From assembly GCF_020360975.1 (NCBI RefSeq), contig NW_025408669.1, positions 4,526,001-4,590,000 of the forward strand: DNA of 64,000 nucleotides, read 5' to 3'. The translations under genes and the position numbers were made by a program. This DNA comes from Hirsutella rhossiliensis (lineage: Eukaryota; Ascomycota; Sordariomycetes; Hypocreales; Ophiocordycipitaceae). Position 1 is the stretch's first letter, and each line of letters begins with the position of its first letter. The notes beneath the pieces are model-generated. The model was not told where the DNA came from, did no database searches, and saw only the letters and a program-made list of their open reading frames with translations. Shown here one piece after another: positions 23,662 through 35,400 of this stretch.

Positions 23662-26112
23662 TCAAACAACCACCATGCTTCCCTCGCTGTCGCTCAGATC
23701 GCTCAAAGACCGTTCCAGGTCATCTCCCTCAAATTCAAACCCGTCCATAACCACGGAGCCAAAGTCCATCACCGCGGACTGCCGCTCGTCGTTCCAGCCA
23801 CTATCAGACTCGTCCATCCACATCACTTCGTGACTACAGGACACCTGGTGCTCTGCTGGCACAGCAGCCCTGGCCTCTTCATAGTCTGCCCTGTGCGTGG
23901 TGAATGATTCCGATGCCCCGGACATGTCGCGTGCCGCGGTGGCCCCTCCCGGCTCATTCGTCGTGGACGCGCCATCGTGAAAATTGACAGAGGCGTCCGT
24001 CGTGTCATCCTTTAATTTAACGGCGGAAAATTCGTCGATCAGGGTGCCGCAGAGACTAGGAGCATCGGACCGCACAGTTCTTCCGGTGTGGTAGGCAGGA
24101 CCTGGCCCGCTGGGGCCCATGTCTGTCGGGGGCACGAAGCTCTCAAAGACGCCGCCCGTGCCGTCGTCGAAGCCGCCAGCCCAGAGAGGCAGGAACTTCA
24201 TCTCTTCCATTGTGAGCGTGAGCAGCAAGTGGCGCGTCAGGTTGAGGGGCGGGTAGATGTCGTGGCGAACCCAAGAGAGGGTCAGGGGTAGAAGCGCGTC
24301 TTTGACCTGCCAGTCCACGCGGTCGAGGTCGATCAGCGGTGACTTGACAGTGGGACCGTCAATCCCGGCAAGGACTTGGCCTGAATCCAGGAATTCCATC
24401 CACTCATACGTGCGCGCCGCGGCGGGCTCAGCAATGATAACTTGCCGCAGCGAGTCCTCTAACTCTTGGAGCATATTGCCAAATCGGGGTCGACCCGCGG
24501 GCTCTCCCGCCAAGCGCGGCCCCAGATACAGGGGCCAGCTGCAACGCTCGCCAAGATCCCTCCATACAAAAGGGCACAGGAGCTTCTGGATGAGATTCAG
24601 TCTCGTCATGATGCACTCGAGTCTCTCAAAGTCTTTGGGGAGGACGTATGTGGCCCGGTCGACATCCGTGCTCCAGAGAGTTTGATGGTTGTCTTCGGCA
24701 TGTTGGGCGGCCTCGCCGAGCTTGGATGCCACGGCCATGGGAAGCCACCTCATGAACCGACGCAGCTTGTCGAGCGCCGAGTGGAACGCGGACCCTTGGC
24801 CCTTGGCGAGTAGATGCTCCAGTCTTCGGAGCTTGCTCCATTCCTGGATTTTCCAGAATTGCAGCAGGTCCGGACTCTGTAGCTGGGCTTTGGTCGAGGA
24901 CACTCGCTCGACAAGGGCCCGAGCAGCGTGCTGGATAAGGTTGTTCAGCTCATCCCCGCACTCGCCTCGCCTTCGTCCAAAGACTGTAGTTTGCGTGAGG
25001 TTCCGTTCGGCGGCATCGTCGGCCGCCTCGTGGATCGCCAGCTCGTTGACTAGGATGCGGAAAGCGCACTGCGTGACGTGAGCGTTCCTGATGGCGAATC
25101 CTATGCGAAGCGCCTCCTCGGGCAAGACTTCTATAAAGCGGGTGTTGGAGCCGTGCATGATCCATTTCATGACTCGGTCGCGCACCACCGACGTGCAGTC
25201 AAGGATGTTAGCCAGGGCCACCAGTGTCCAGACCCGGTTCGCCGAGTCGAGCAAGACATCTCGGCCTTGAATCAGCATCACGAGGCGAACAATTGCGTTG
25301 CGGTGACGAATGGGGCAGTAGTCGGGGATCCGGCGGAAAGGCGGCGGCTCGTAGATGCCAGCATCGCCGTCTACTTTCATCTGCATGAGCTGATTGGGCG
25401 TCGGTGGAATGGACTGGCTCTTGCTCAACCCCAGGCTCGTTTCTTGAAGCGACGACTTGTTAGTGAGGCGGGATTCTTCGTCGCCATCAGTCTGGGCCTG
25501 GCGCCGACACGTACAGACATCGTCGTGGCCGCTGACGAGGCTGCGGTCGACGCCGTGGAACTTGTGGGAGCTCCACCAGGCCATGATTCCGGGAGTGAGG
25601 GACAGCTCGGTCATCTGGAAGACGAGCTCGTCGCCTTCGGATGGAGGAGTCAGGTCCAGGACGTAGTGGACGCCTCGGGGGAGCCTGTTGACCACTTTGC
25701 GACGCAGCTGAATCCTAGACTGGGACAGCGGGCTCAACATTTGGGCAAACTTGGCAGAGCCTGTCGCCAGCAGCTTGTCAGAGTGGACGCGGAAGCTGTG
25801 GGATCTGTAGGCAATGTTGTCGCAGTCGGCTTGCTTTCTCGGGTCTTTGGGCATGTTGGGCATATCCACGAAGACGATTGTGTCCCCGTGGACCAAGTCG
25901 AACTCGACGGTGTGAATGAGGCACCGGTCGTCATTTTGCGCAGACTTGTTCTCCAACGTGTCCTTCAGAGGCTTGGGGGCGCGCGAGAGGCCCCTCGGCC
26001 GGTTGAATTCGGGGTCGACATGATGAGCCCTGGACACGCAAGTCTGCCGAGCAGCAGACTCGACGACGTCAGGCAGAATCGGCAGAGAAGTGAGGCTGGC
26101 GCTGCGAGACAT
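23662..26112 (-). CDS. Large fungal BTB/POZ-like protein of unknown function
   Basis: An 816-residue intronless ORF with an ATG at 26112. Residues about 65-125 look like the start of a BTB/POZ fold: a beta-strand pair (TIVFVDMP), then SFRVHSDKLLATGSAKF, which is the 'shared residues before the oligomer helix' pattern seen in BTB proteins. It continues with a helical region (RNAIVRLVMLIQGRDVLL, about residues 275-300) and ends in a Ser/Asp/Glu-rich tail (residues about 770-816, DLERSLSDLSDSEGS). Long hypothetical proteins with this N-terminal fold are common in Pezizomycotina, often with no assigned role. No membrane segment or signal peptide is seen. The composition is normal, so it has escaped RIP. 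The family call is moderate; the ORF itself is secure. Confidence 0.85.
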   Translation of the reverse strand: MSRSASLTSLPILPDVVESAARQTCVSRAHHVDPEFNRPRGLSRAPKPLKDTLENKSAQNDDRCLIHTVEFDLVHGDTIVFVDMPNMPKDPRKQADCDNIAYRSHSFRVHSDKLLATGSAKFAQMLSPLSQSRIQLRRKVVNRLPRGVHYVLDLTPPSEGDELVFQMTELSLTPGIMAWWSSHKFHGVDRSLVSGHDDVCTCRRQAQTDGDEESRLTNKSSLQETSLGLSKSQSIPPTPNQLMQMKVDGDAGIYEPPPFRRIPDYCPIRHRNAIVRLVMLIQGRDVLLDSANRVWTLVALANILDCTSVVRDRVMKWIMHGSNTRFIEVLPEEALRIGFAIRNAHVTQCAFRILVNELAIHEAADDAAERNLTQTTVFGRRRGECGDELNNLIQHAARALVERVSSTKAQLQSPDLLQFWKIQEWSKLRRLEHLLAKGQGSAFHSALDKLRRFMRWLPMAVASKLGEAAQHAEDNHQTLWSTDVDRATYVLPKDFERLECIMTRLNLIQKLLCPFVWRDLGERCSWPLYLGPRLAGEPAGRPRFGNMLQELEDSLRQVIIAEPAAARTYEWMEFLDSGQVLAGIDGPTVKSPLIDLDRVDWQVKDALLPLTLSWVRHDIYPPLNLTRHLLLTLTMEEMKFLPLWAGGFDDGTGGVFESFVPPTDMGPSGPGPAYHTGRTVRSDAPSLCGTLIDEFSAVKLKDDTTDASVNFHDGASTTNEPGGATAARDMSGASESFTTHRADYEEARAAVPAEHQVSCSHEVMWMDESDSGWNDERQSAVMDFGSVVMDGFEFEGDDLERSLSDLSDSEGSMVVV

Positions 26113-27060
26113 TGGCTGTAGATGTACTGCGAGGATATTTATTATTGTCTCGACAGCAACAAGGACGACAAGACGGGAGCACGGTGAGGGGCAAGCCGAA
26201 GGTTTGTTCCGACCAGCTGTCAGTCAGCACAAGTCTCGTGACACAAGCTTCTAAGGCCGGTAAGCGGCGAGCCGGTGAGAAGGGCTGTTCTCTGGCCCTT
26301 GACTGGTCCGGGCAAAGGCCAGAGGTCTAGAAGCAAGAACACACGCCACGACTACCATTTCTAGCTTCCGATGCTGATGTGCGACTCCGAACCTGAACTC
26401 AATCTACGTGGCCCCGGTGACGCATCACCAGTGACGCTTCCATCTGGCGGGCAGCGGACCCCTGCATGGATGAGCTAAACTTGCGGTACGTACCAACACA
26501 TACGGCCATACCTACTTAAAAGCATCCGATCCCGTCCGATCTCGTTAAATTAACTAGGTAAGGGGCAGATTAGTAGTTAGGTCGGTGACGACTAGCGAAC
26601 ACCGGCTGCTGTATGTTTTTCCTGTTTCTTTTTGCGATTTTTAGACGACTAATAATTCGAGCGGTTCTTTAGTTTCACGACATTTAAGAGTAGCGCTATT
26701 TTGTATATATTTAACCGCTTAAGCCACTTACTTCTCTCATGCTTTCACAGCATTTTCGCCCTACGTATAAAGTACCTTAGGGTTGGTTTAGTCTTATGCT
26801 AGTATAACCACCATCGGTCTAATAATCTTATTAGCACGAGTCGGCTATAGTATATAAATAATAATCGTGGTAGCTGACACGTAACTTAGCTATGCACCTA
26901 CCGGAATATTCGTATACTATGCGGTTTACATGCAAGTACTAGCGGCGGCAATCGGCCGAGCCTTACGAGAAAGAGAGTAAAGGGGAGAGTAACACGCAAA
27001 GGTCTAGCGAAACGTTATATTCATCTATTTAAATCGTATTTAACCCGCTTATTCGTTGTG
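26113..27060. other. Promoter side of the BTB-like gene, then mildly RIP-mutated spacer
   Basis: 26113-26510 has normal composition and must include the 5' leader and promoter of the minus-strand gene. From about 26,520 TpA rises and CpA falls, but not to the near-zero level of the elements. No gene was found. Confidence 0.5.
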
Positions 27061-27269
27061 AATTTACTTTGCTCTAACACTTAACCAAGCCGCCGCGTGC
27101 ATTGCCTTTCCTGTTTTGCCATGCAACCTCTTAGCTCACAGCTCTTCTCTCTTAGCGGTCTGTCCTCTACCCTCAGCAGCCTCCTCAATACTTTGGGCTT
27201 TGAAAGTTAAGGTACATTCTATAGTTTCCACGACTCACTTACCCGTTCACCTAGCGCGACTGTGAACTT

Positions 27270-27960
27270 GATCCTATCTGTTATATAATAAAGAACTTCG
27301 TCCGCGAGGTGCTTGGCGCAGTTATCACCTTCAACCCCCGAATGTCGATGACCTTTAAGTTGCTATCGTGCTCGAGATAGACCGCATTTACATTGGTATA
27401 GACGTTATCAAGTCCTGGTTAGGATAGGCCTGCCAGGACTCCCAGAGCTTTTACCCGCACCATCCAAAGGGCCTCAAGGTCCTCATTGTCATCTGCAATC
27501 TAGTCATATTCTATATCGACGACTCTCTTACCCGCTCTCCTAAGATTCTACATTCTTTCGGGTAAATATTCTTGCTAGTAGGAAACAGGCAGACCATTTG
27601 CTCGATTGTCTGGTAAAGAGCATCATACTTCGCACGTAGGACTACTTCCACGATCTCCCCGTAAATTCATTCGCCGTCGGCTTCTACGAGATTTTGATCG
27701 GTAGCGCTATGGAGAGCGTCACAAAGGATATGATCCATCCGCCTAAAGTCTGGCGCACCTGCGCCGTATGCCTATTGGCTCTTTCCCCGTTCTATCCACC
27801 CGGATGCAAGCTCATACATTCAAGACATCCCAGAATCCCTCTCTATAATTAACCGCGTTAATGATATCCTGTCTTTCTATAAGCAGGAACTTGTCAGGGA
27901 AGACGGACAACTATGTGCATATGCGCGCTAAGTTTACCGGCAAGAATACTTATACACGAG
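27270..27960 (+). pseudogene. Decayed TRI5-family (trichodiene-synthase-like) terpene cyclase
   Basis: Two metal-binding motifs of class I terpene cyclases are visible in the right order and distance. FYIDDSL is at about 27,510-27,527, where the aspartate-rich motif belongs, and VNDILSFYK at 27857-27883 is the NSE-type motif. They are about 114 codons apart, as in the fungal TRI5 (PF06330) family. Between them the frame DYFHDLPVNSFAVGFYEI fits the helix that follows the first motif in this family. The gene would have cyclised farnesyl diphosphate, but the product cannot be named from this. It is dead: there are several stops (TAA/TAG, RIP-type) and at least two frame changes near 27,640 and 27,850. 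The N-terminus is not defined; an ATG at 27121 is possible. Partial CpA loss shows weaker RIP than in the elements. Confidence 0.6.
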
Positions 27961-28287
27961 CCATACCTGCCGCATGTCCTTCCGCTAGGAGATTCGGGTT
28001 GGTCCGGCGGACCCCTTTGGCATGAATTTTGGGTCCACTGAGTATGACTCCTTGGGCCCGCTCTCCTCAACAGTTACGATACTGTAACCTTCCGATCGTG
28101 TGACGTGTGGTTCATGTGACATACTCTTGTCATGAGACTCATGCTAACAAGTTAACAACCAGCAACTTGAGGCGATAACTATCCCCTCGATCTCGCAAGC
28201 AATTAACAACACCGGAACTCTCCCCAGCCAAAGCACTGCATATATTCGTCACTATCCTATAAGTATTACCTACCTTTAGAGCTCGAA

Positions 28288-28575
28288 ATGTCAACCAGAG
28301 CACAATAGTTTAAGTCTTAAGTGGTGACGACCAAAGAAGTCCTTAAAGCAGGTAGCGGCTGCTATGCCGATGAAGCAAAGAGCCTGGCCGAATACCTTGA
28401 TGGCAAATTGACAGCTCAGGCGGCCGCAATAGCTTTCACGGCACCTATACTTAAAGAGGATAGTCTACCCGCTTCGCTTTACCGCCCGATAGCGTTGCTC
28501 TGCGAAGCCTCGGCAAATTTCGGCGACGACTGCGACAAATTGCTAGATCTTCTTATAGCCACCTATTTATCGTGA
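28288..28575 (+). pseudogene. Small helical fungal protein, N-terminal part (DUF3632-like), broken
   Basis: An open stretch from 28321 (GTG) to a TGA at 28573-28575 continues upstream in frame to an ATG at 28288 through one TAG and one TAA, both explained by CAG/CAA changes. The frame contains EVLKAGSGCYADEAKSLAEY, then LDGKLTAQAAAIAFT and a helix ending CDKLLDLLIATYLS. The alternation of short helices with an AQAAA segment resembles the start of fungal DUF3632 proteins, which have no known function. The rest of the gene is not readable downstream. The family is a guess. Confidence 0.35.
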
Positions 28576-28655
28576 CAAAGCCTCTAGCCAGGCTATGCCT
28601 TCTTCTAGAGATAAGCATTAAATTGCGTTTAATCTAATTTCGTAGCCGGGGGAAA

Positions 28656-29720
28656 TGATTAATTCTGGATAGTCTCGCCTCGAGCAGCGTCGTTAGCACG
28701 GTTCTCGTTACCCCGAGCCCTAGAGCATTTATTAATATGCCCTTTGCACTTAGGATTTATGTCTCTAGGTATAAGTGCCAGCTTAAACAACACCGCGTCA
28801 TCGTCGCTAGGAATGCTCTTATAATAAGACTATCTATTGTCATTGAGTGTAGGTTATCTATCTAGCTTATATATGCACCGGATATATGCACCGCCCTTAA
28901 TACCTAGAGTAGAGTCCACGTGCTTAATCCGTCCCGATTATCTTCCTTCCCCGTATAGAAGCGTGTAAGGAGCCACGCTAATATATCAAAAACGAGCAGA
29001 GCAAGTAGAATTATAGCGAGAGTGATAATTCCTATTAAAGAGAAGGTCTAAATATTAGGGCTCGAAATTATAAAGTTCCCGGCACTATCCCTTAGCTGCT
29101 TATTAGGGCCCGTTATAAGATTGTCGTCGTCCTTAGGCAGTCTAAATATAGTAGTATTAGAAAACATGCTCCTAGTAGCTATAAAACTAGTAAGGATAAG
29201 ACGCTCTTTATCGCTATATGTGCTCGAAGCCTGCGCGTTTATAACGCTATTAGGGCTCGTAGTTCGAGACATAAGCGCCGAGTCGCCGCTAGCATTGCCT
29301 AGTCTAACAATCATCGGGCCACCGCTAAAGGTAGTCTATAGCACTTTAAGCAAGACTAGTGGTATCCCTATACCAGGTATATTTTTTAAGATTAAAGACG
29401 GAATTAACTATACGCGACTAGTAGCTCTATCTATCTTGCTCTTAGTACGAGAGGGCTAGTCTTTTGCGCTTTATCTAGAATTCGGCCCTATATCGTAAAT
29501 CGGTTTCGTTTCGGGCTTCTATAGCGTACTAAGGTCGCCTCCTTAGGTGATACTTATTTAACGAGCGGAACTAATAATAACGGCAAAGGATATATTAAAG
29601 TCTTTAAATAACTACTCTACGATTCTTAGATAGAGCCTAAAACTTACCGATAAGGCATTCTAAATATTATATTAGTTAATAGTTACCCTAAAACTCTTAC
29701 TCTTATTGCCCTATAGCTAG
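28656..29720 (-). pseudogene. Fungal membrane protein, RIP-degraded, family not identified
   Basis: Read downward from about 29,720. A continuous minus-strand frame, broken only by TAG/TAA, runs to about 28,870. It gives a long N-terminal (probably lumenal or extracellular) part with SARxISITxGGDLSTL and GGPMIVRLGNASGDSALM, then an NxT-containing segment. This is followed by one hydrophobic helix, SLIGIITLAIILLALLVF (about 29,030-28,980), and a cytoplasmic part, WLLTRFYTGKEDNRDG. After a frame change near 28,850 the likely C-terminus reads DDDAVLFKLALIPRDINPK and stops with TAA near 28,656. The fully open portion is 29048-29314. The topology is type I-like. I cannot name the family. Confidence 0.5.
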
Positions 29721-29889
29721 GAGCTTATATTTACGTATATATAGTCCCCCTTTATCTCTCTAAGTCTTTTACTATATATTATAATAAACTCTATATCTCG
29801 CCGCCGCTCTTTAGCTATATTCCGTTACCTTCCTTGCTCTCTTTGCCGCCTCGGTGATTGCCTAGTTATTACTAGGCATACTAGAGGAG

Positions 29890-30830
29890 AATAAATTTAC
29901 CAGGTTCGCTTAGGAGCTCTAAGGAAGTCCCGTTCTCAGCGCAGGACCTAGGCTTCTCCTTTACACCCTAATAAACGCTATACTAACTACGGCTAAGGGG
30001 CCTTCCCCCTTCACCCGCCGAGCTACCTAAGATAATATTAAGCAGGCGACTCTCGCAATTTATACGGTAAACTCTACCACGCCTTATATCTCCGACCCTC
30101 TTAGCCCCTAAAGAATAATATAAAGGTAACTAGTAACGTGCCTATCCCGCCTAGCTCTATCCTCGTAATATTACTTAGTAACTCGGAGTTTATAAACCTC
30201 GGCCCTAGGCGAAATCAGAATATTATTATTAAGAGCGTGGCTCTACTATCGCTGCCCCTTATATTATCCGGTCTCGGGGCGAGCGTCAAGGTCGCGGGTG
30301 CTAATATCCCCTTTAACAACGGTGCATCCGCCCTATCGATGTATTAATTCCCCCTTTCCCACGACCAGGTCCGCTCCTAACCGTGCTAACTCGCAAACTT
30401 AGAATTCTTATATTACAATAAAGCGTCTCTAACATACTCCCACTCCTTAGTGTAGACATATTTCAAGCCCTCGCCTAACGGACCGGCCTCCTCGCCGAGA
30501 TCGATAATAGAGCTAGTATCACCGTCCTAGCACCTAACGACAGCGCCTTTAAAAAATCCCGCATTAGCTAGCCCGACGACCGGCTCAAAGAGCTACTAAA
30601 GCGGCACGTGCTAGTCGACTTCTCGGCATACACGCCGCTGCTCTAGGTCGGCGATGTCTATTTAACCCTCGCGGGGGCAGGTAAGGGCTTCGGTGGCAAA
30701 CGGCGTCGTCCGCCTTAACGGGGCACGTCCTAATAGGCGATGCAATTATTACTAACGGGGTTATCTATACTATTAACACGGTAAGCGGCGTCTTTATCTT
30801 AATTAGCTAAAACACTCCTCGATTAAATGT
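29890..30830 (+). pseudogene. Two-domain fasciclin (FAS1) cell-surface protein, RIP-degraded
   Basis: Two FAS1 domains in tandem. The end of the first reads LSGLGASVKVAGANIPFNNG at about 30,268-30,327, followed after a one-base shift by IDVLIPP, the usual end of a FAS1 repeat. The second begins DIFQALA, then ASITVLAPNDSAFKK (about 30,510-30,554, the H1 block), ELLKRHVLVDF, and ends with IITNGVIYTINTV (30742-30780, the H2 block). Part of the first domain's H1-side is visible as LLYTLINAIL near 29,950. Proteins like this are secreted or GPI-anchored and act in adhesion. A hydrophobic tail frame follows at 30,860-30,960. The signal peptide is not resolved. The stretch 30138-30347 is open, but only as a fragment of domain 1. 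Confidence 0.65.
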
Positions 30831-31189
30831 TAATAGTAGGAACTCGGGTAATAGGTTATAGGCATATTATCGGCGCCGTCTCCTCTAATCGCCGTAGCCG
30901 CGACCGAATTAACGAAGCTATTATCCCGAGTAGCTTTAGCATGCAGTCTTATAGGCATAGCGGCGGCTGCGCGATAATTGCATATCCTATAAGGGCATTA
31001 TAAGTATACGTTTTCGAGTCTTAGCCGTAGAATCGAAAACTCTAGACGATATAGTAGCTAATTAGTCTAGGAGGCTTTAAGAAGGGCGAGTAGAGAGTAT
31101 ATCTAAGATAGTAGCTCCGTTCCTCCCCTTAACTCCTTATTGCTTATTATTAAGAGGGTAAATAGTTATTACCTATATTTCTTACTCTC

Positions 31190-32216
31190 TTACTTAATTT
31201 AATAAATATCTATAATAAAACGCTTATATATAAAGGGTTAGAGTTTTAGAGTAAGAATCTTAATAAAGTAACGCGATTTATACTTAATCTAAACTTCGGC
31301 TAGAAGCTTAGAGGATATAAACTAAGGTAGATATTCTACGTCCTATATATTTAATATATAGTTCGGCATCCGGGCTATATACCTACTTCCTCTATCTAGG
31401 AACCTCCGAGCTCTTATATCCGCGTCTCGGCCTACGACCTTAATATACTAAAAAAAACTATTCTAAATTGCCCCTATACTAGTCTCGCAGCGTAAACTAT
31501 AGGAAGCGGAAGTCTTTTCTAGCTTATATAGTAGTTTTATAGCCTAACGCGTTATAATAGAGTTTCTATAAGATTCTCTAACCGTTATTCTTCTACTTAT
31601 TAAAAAAGTATTAACTAAGTTAACTTTATAGAATAACGTTAGCTTAATATAATAACTTACTTAAGTCCTATACGTCTTAAGATTAGTCTAAGCCGCGTCC
31701 TTTAGTAGCCGCGTAACCTACGGTCTACCCTCCTTATCTATAATTAAATTAATAGGGCTAACTACTACTAAAGAATCAGAAATAAGTATAGGAGATATAT
31801 GCCCCGTCTCCTAATTATATAGGGATATAACTAGAGGCTCGCTATTTTCCTACTCTATAATAGTCGTATTATAAATACCGAAGTTACTATACTTAAGAAT
31901 AATACGATAAAGAGATGCCTTAGGAGTATCTAGTATTAGTATATATAAGACTTTACGTAAAAGAGATTGCTTAGCTACTAAAGCGATAGGTCTAACCTTC
32001 TCCTCGTTATCGTCCTATTTAATTATATCGCTTATATTCTAAATCGTCGCCTTAATTTTAGACTCTAGTATATATATCTAAAATTCGCGCATAGGAGCGA
32101 TAGGTATAATTAGAGAAAGAATCTAGCTAAAATAAAATAAGCGCTCTAAGAGATATTTTATAGTAAGGTTTTAAGAAGGACTATAGTAGAATAATACTAC
32201 GCGAATATAGGCTAGC
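31190..32216 (-). pseudogene. Long degraded ORF, 3' part; split from 59,707-59,880 by the B' insertion
   Basis: A minus-strand frame reads continuously from 32,216 to about 31,190 (about 340 codons) with stops only TAG/TAA. Pieces are YIRVVLFYYSPS at the junction, then VLYILILDTPKASLYRIILK, LIIDKEGRP, VVGRDADIRARRFLDRG and FISSKLLAEV near the end, with Trp/Gln at the stop sites. The frame is in phase with the minus-strand frame on the other side of B' once one CTAGC copy is removed (FLFLN, stop, LAYIRVV). No family was recognised. It could be a host gene or an unknown element. Confidence 0.5.
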
Positions 32217-32402
32217 TATAAGAGTCTTTAACTATTATAGGTAATAGGCTTAGGCCGCGGCTTAAGCTATATAGTTACGTATAAAGGGCCGGATCCTATA
32301 AGTATAAGGGCGGGCTAGCCGCGTATAGAAGAGCTCTATATAGCTTATTAATATTATCTTATAGACGGTACTTACATATATACCTCTACCTACTCTATAA
32401 TA
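32217..32402 (+). repeat. 5' LTR of B'
   Basis: 186 bp, starts TATAAGAGTC and ends TATAATA. The left flank CTAGC is half of the target duplication. Confidence 0.92.
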
Positions 32403-32439
32403 ATATAAGCTATTAACTAATAGATCTAATAAATATCTC

Positions 32440-35400
32440 CCTAAAAAGGGTGCCGCTTCCTTAAGGGAGTACCCCGCTACCCCCTAAGCGGATAGGAAGT
32501 ATTATAGCTATCCTAGAAGCGATTAAAAGCGCGACGGCTAGCGAGAAGAATAAGGTTCTCGCTATACTAAGGGAGCCGTCTATAAGACTAGCGTTAACCC
32601 CTACGACCTTAGTAATACTAGTTACGGCGGCGGTACTACCGATATAAAAGCTACTTCCTTAGCCGACTTAGGACGGTAAGCCTAAGTCCTTCTACTTCTT
32701 CCTTAGCCGGCTATAAATAAAGTTTATAATAGACGAGAAATAAAGCTTAAACGGCTATTATAATATAGTGTAGTATTCGCTCTTCTATATACTACTAGAG
32801 CCTTAAATATAGTAGATCTCTAGATTCTAGGATAAGGGCGGCCCTAGAGGTAGACGCGACCTATAGGACTTCTTCTAATACCTTATATATACGTTCGGCA
32901 ACGTATAAGAGCGGGAGAAGGTATAGGATAGGCTATAGACCCTTAAGTAAAGGGATAAGTAGACCTTTAGCGAATTCCTTCTTAACTTTAAAGAGACGCT
33001 CTTATAAGTAGTAGGAACTATAGTATAAGAAGATAGCGCGAAGCTTATATAGTTATAAAACTTAACTACGCTAGCCCTATAAGAGCTACTTATCCTTATA
33101 ATTATACTTACTAACTACGGCGAGTATATAAGCTAGTTAATAAAGGTAGTATAAGGCTATAAGTAAACGCCGCGTTTTTAAAAGCTTTATAAGTATACGC
33201 TATATAGCGGTAACGGGATTACTACCCTTTTATAAGAGGAATAGCCGACTATCGATATTAATAGAGATACCTTAATATTAGCTACCTATATAGACTAAGC
33301 TAAATATAGTAGGAAGTCGTCTTTAAATATCCTTTATACTATCCCGCTCTCTAAGTAATAGGCGAAGTAGGTAATAAGTAAGGAAATTAAGAAAAGGAAG
33401 GCTAACGGCCGCTACCTATATTATAGCGCGTTTATATACTTTATATTAAAATACCCCTTCCTTTTAGCTAAGTAGCCTATAGTAGTTTAAGTAGCGAAGA
33501 TAGAACCGCTTCTTACCTTAGATAATAAAGAGGACTCCGCTCCCTTAGGCTTAGAGGAAAAAGAGTAGCTCTAGAATAAAGATAGGCTTTAGAGCCTTAA
33601 TTACTAGTACTAGTAAAAGAAAAGGAGGAATTATCCGCTTATATAGAAGAGGAGCCTACTTTAATATAGGTTATAGTTAATAACTCTTTACTTATTGCCG
33701 CCCTTATAGATAAGGGCTATTAGTACTACGCCGTAGTTAATAAGGCGCTTATATAAGAGATATAAGTACTAGTAGAAAAGATCGCTTTAAGGTAAGTAAA
33801 GGGCGCTTTAGGCGTAATAGAGGGTATAGTAATTAGGGGTATTATATAGCTAGCTATAGAGGTCGACGGTTACTATAAGCTTATTATAGCTTATATAATC
33901 CTTTAACTAGAGTTTCCCTTAATCCTTAAGAAACCCTAGTTATTATATATAGAGTTATACTTAGTTCTATACTAAAAGAAGCTATAGTTTAGGCCTATAT
34001 AACAGTAGGTCTACTACGATAACGGTTTTATAAGCGTAAGACTAAGCGTATAAGCTTTATACTTAGTATAAGAAGTCCTTACTTCTATCTTTATAGGAAC
34101 TATATAACGGTTAGAGCGGGAGGAAGGCTAGGTAGCGGCTAACGTAGCGGTCTACGTAGTTAGCTTAGTAGATATCGATAAAGCCCTTTAAGCGAAGAAG
34201 CTAAAGTCGCCCTTTAAGCTATAGTAGTAGATACTAGAGCGCTTTTACGACCTCCTACTACTATTTAAGTCCTAAGAAGCGGATAAGCTTAACCTATATA
34301 AGCTAAGGGTAGATTATAAGATCGTACTCTATACTAATAAAAAGGGGTAGGAACTACTTATACCGTTTAAACCGCTATATAGTATATTATATATAGAGCT
34401 ACTAGTACTAAAGAAGACGCTAAGGGACCTCTTAAATAAGGGTTTTATTTAAGTAAGTAGCTCTAAAGTAAGAGCGCTAGTCTTATTTATATATAAACTA
34501 AGGGGCGGGATATAGTTCTATTATAACTATAGGGCTCTAAATATAATTATAAGGCTAGACCGCTACCCTTTACCCTTAATCTTAGATACGCTCTATAACC
34601 TTTTAAAGGTAAAGTAGTTTATAAAGCTAGATATAAAATAAGCGTTCTATAAGGTATAGATCTTAGAGGGTAACGAGTAAAAGACAGCGTTCTATATACG
34701 CTATAGCTTATTTAAGTAGCTTATAATACCCTTTAGCTTCTTAAAAGCGCCTACTACCTTTTAGCATTATATTAATAATATACTTTAAGACTTCTTTAAT
34801 AAGTTCGCTTTTATATATATAGATAATATCCTTATCTATATAAGCGGCTCTTATAAGGACTATATATAGAAAGTATAAAGGGTCCTAGAGCGCTTTTAAC
34901 TTTATAGGCTTTACCTTAACCTAAATAAGTATAAATTTAAGGTTAAGAAAGTTAAGTACTTAGGCTTTATTATCTACGCTAGTATAGGTATATAGGCGGA
35001 TCCTATAAAGATCTAAGCGATTCGGGACTAAGCTGCCCTAACTATATAGATAAGCGTATAAAGCTTTCTTAGGTTCGCGAACTATTATAGGATATTTATT
35101 AAGGGCTTCTTTTATATTATAATGCCCTTAAATAAAATTACTAAGAAGTAGACCGCCTTTTACTAGGGGCCTATATAGAAAGGAGCGTTCTATACGCTTA
35201 AGGACCTATTCTCTTAAGCCTTAGTACTACTTTAGTAGGACTTCGACCGGTCTATATTAATTAAAGCGGACTATAGCGGCTAGGCACTTAGAGGAACGCT
35301 CTCTTAGGAGGTAAACGGGCGGAAGTAACTAGTAGCGTTCTACTCCTATAAGCTAACCTTAGTAGAGTAGAATTACGCTATTTACGATAAGGAGATACTA

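Noticed and set aside
25078..26121. 347-codon plus-strand frame opposite the BTB-like gene
   Set aside because: It uses a gtgagcg/ATG-poor start region and has no recognisable domain; the minus-strand 816-residue frame explains the sequence.
29121..29459. 112-codon plus-strand frame
   Set aside because: It starts with TTG and runs opposite to the membrane-protein frame, which continues through RIP-type stops on both sides and includes a clear hydrophobic helix.
30138..30347. 69-codon open frame as a separate gene
   Set aside because: It starts with GTG and is the C-terminal part of the first FAS1 domain of a larger degraded gene.
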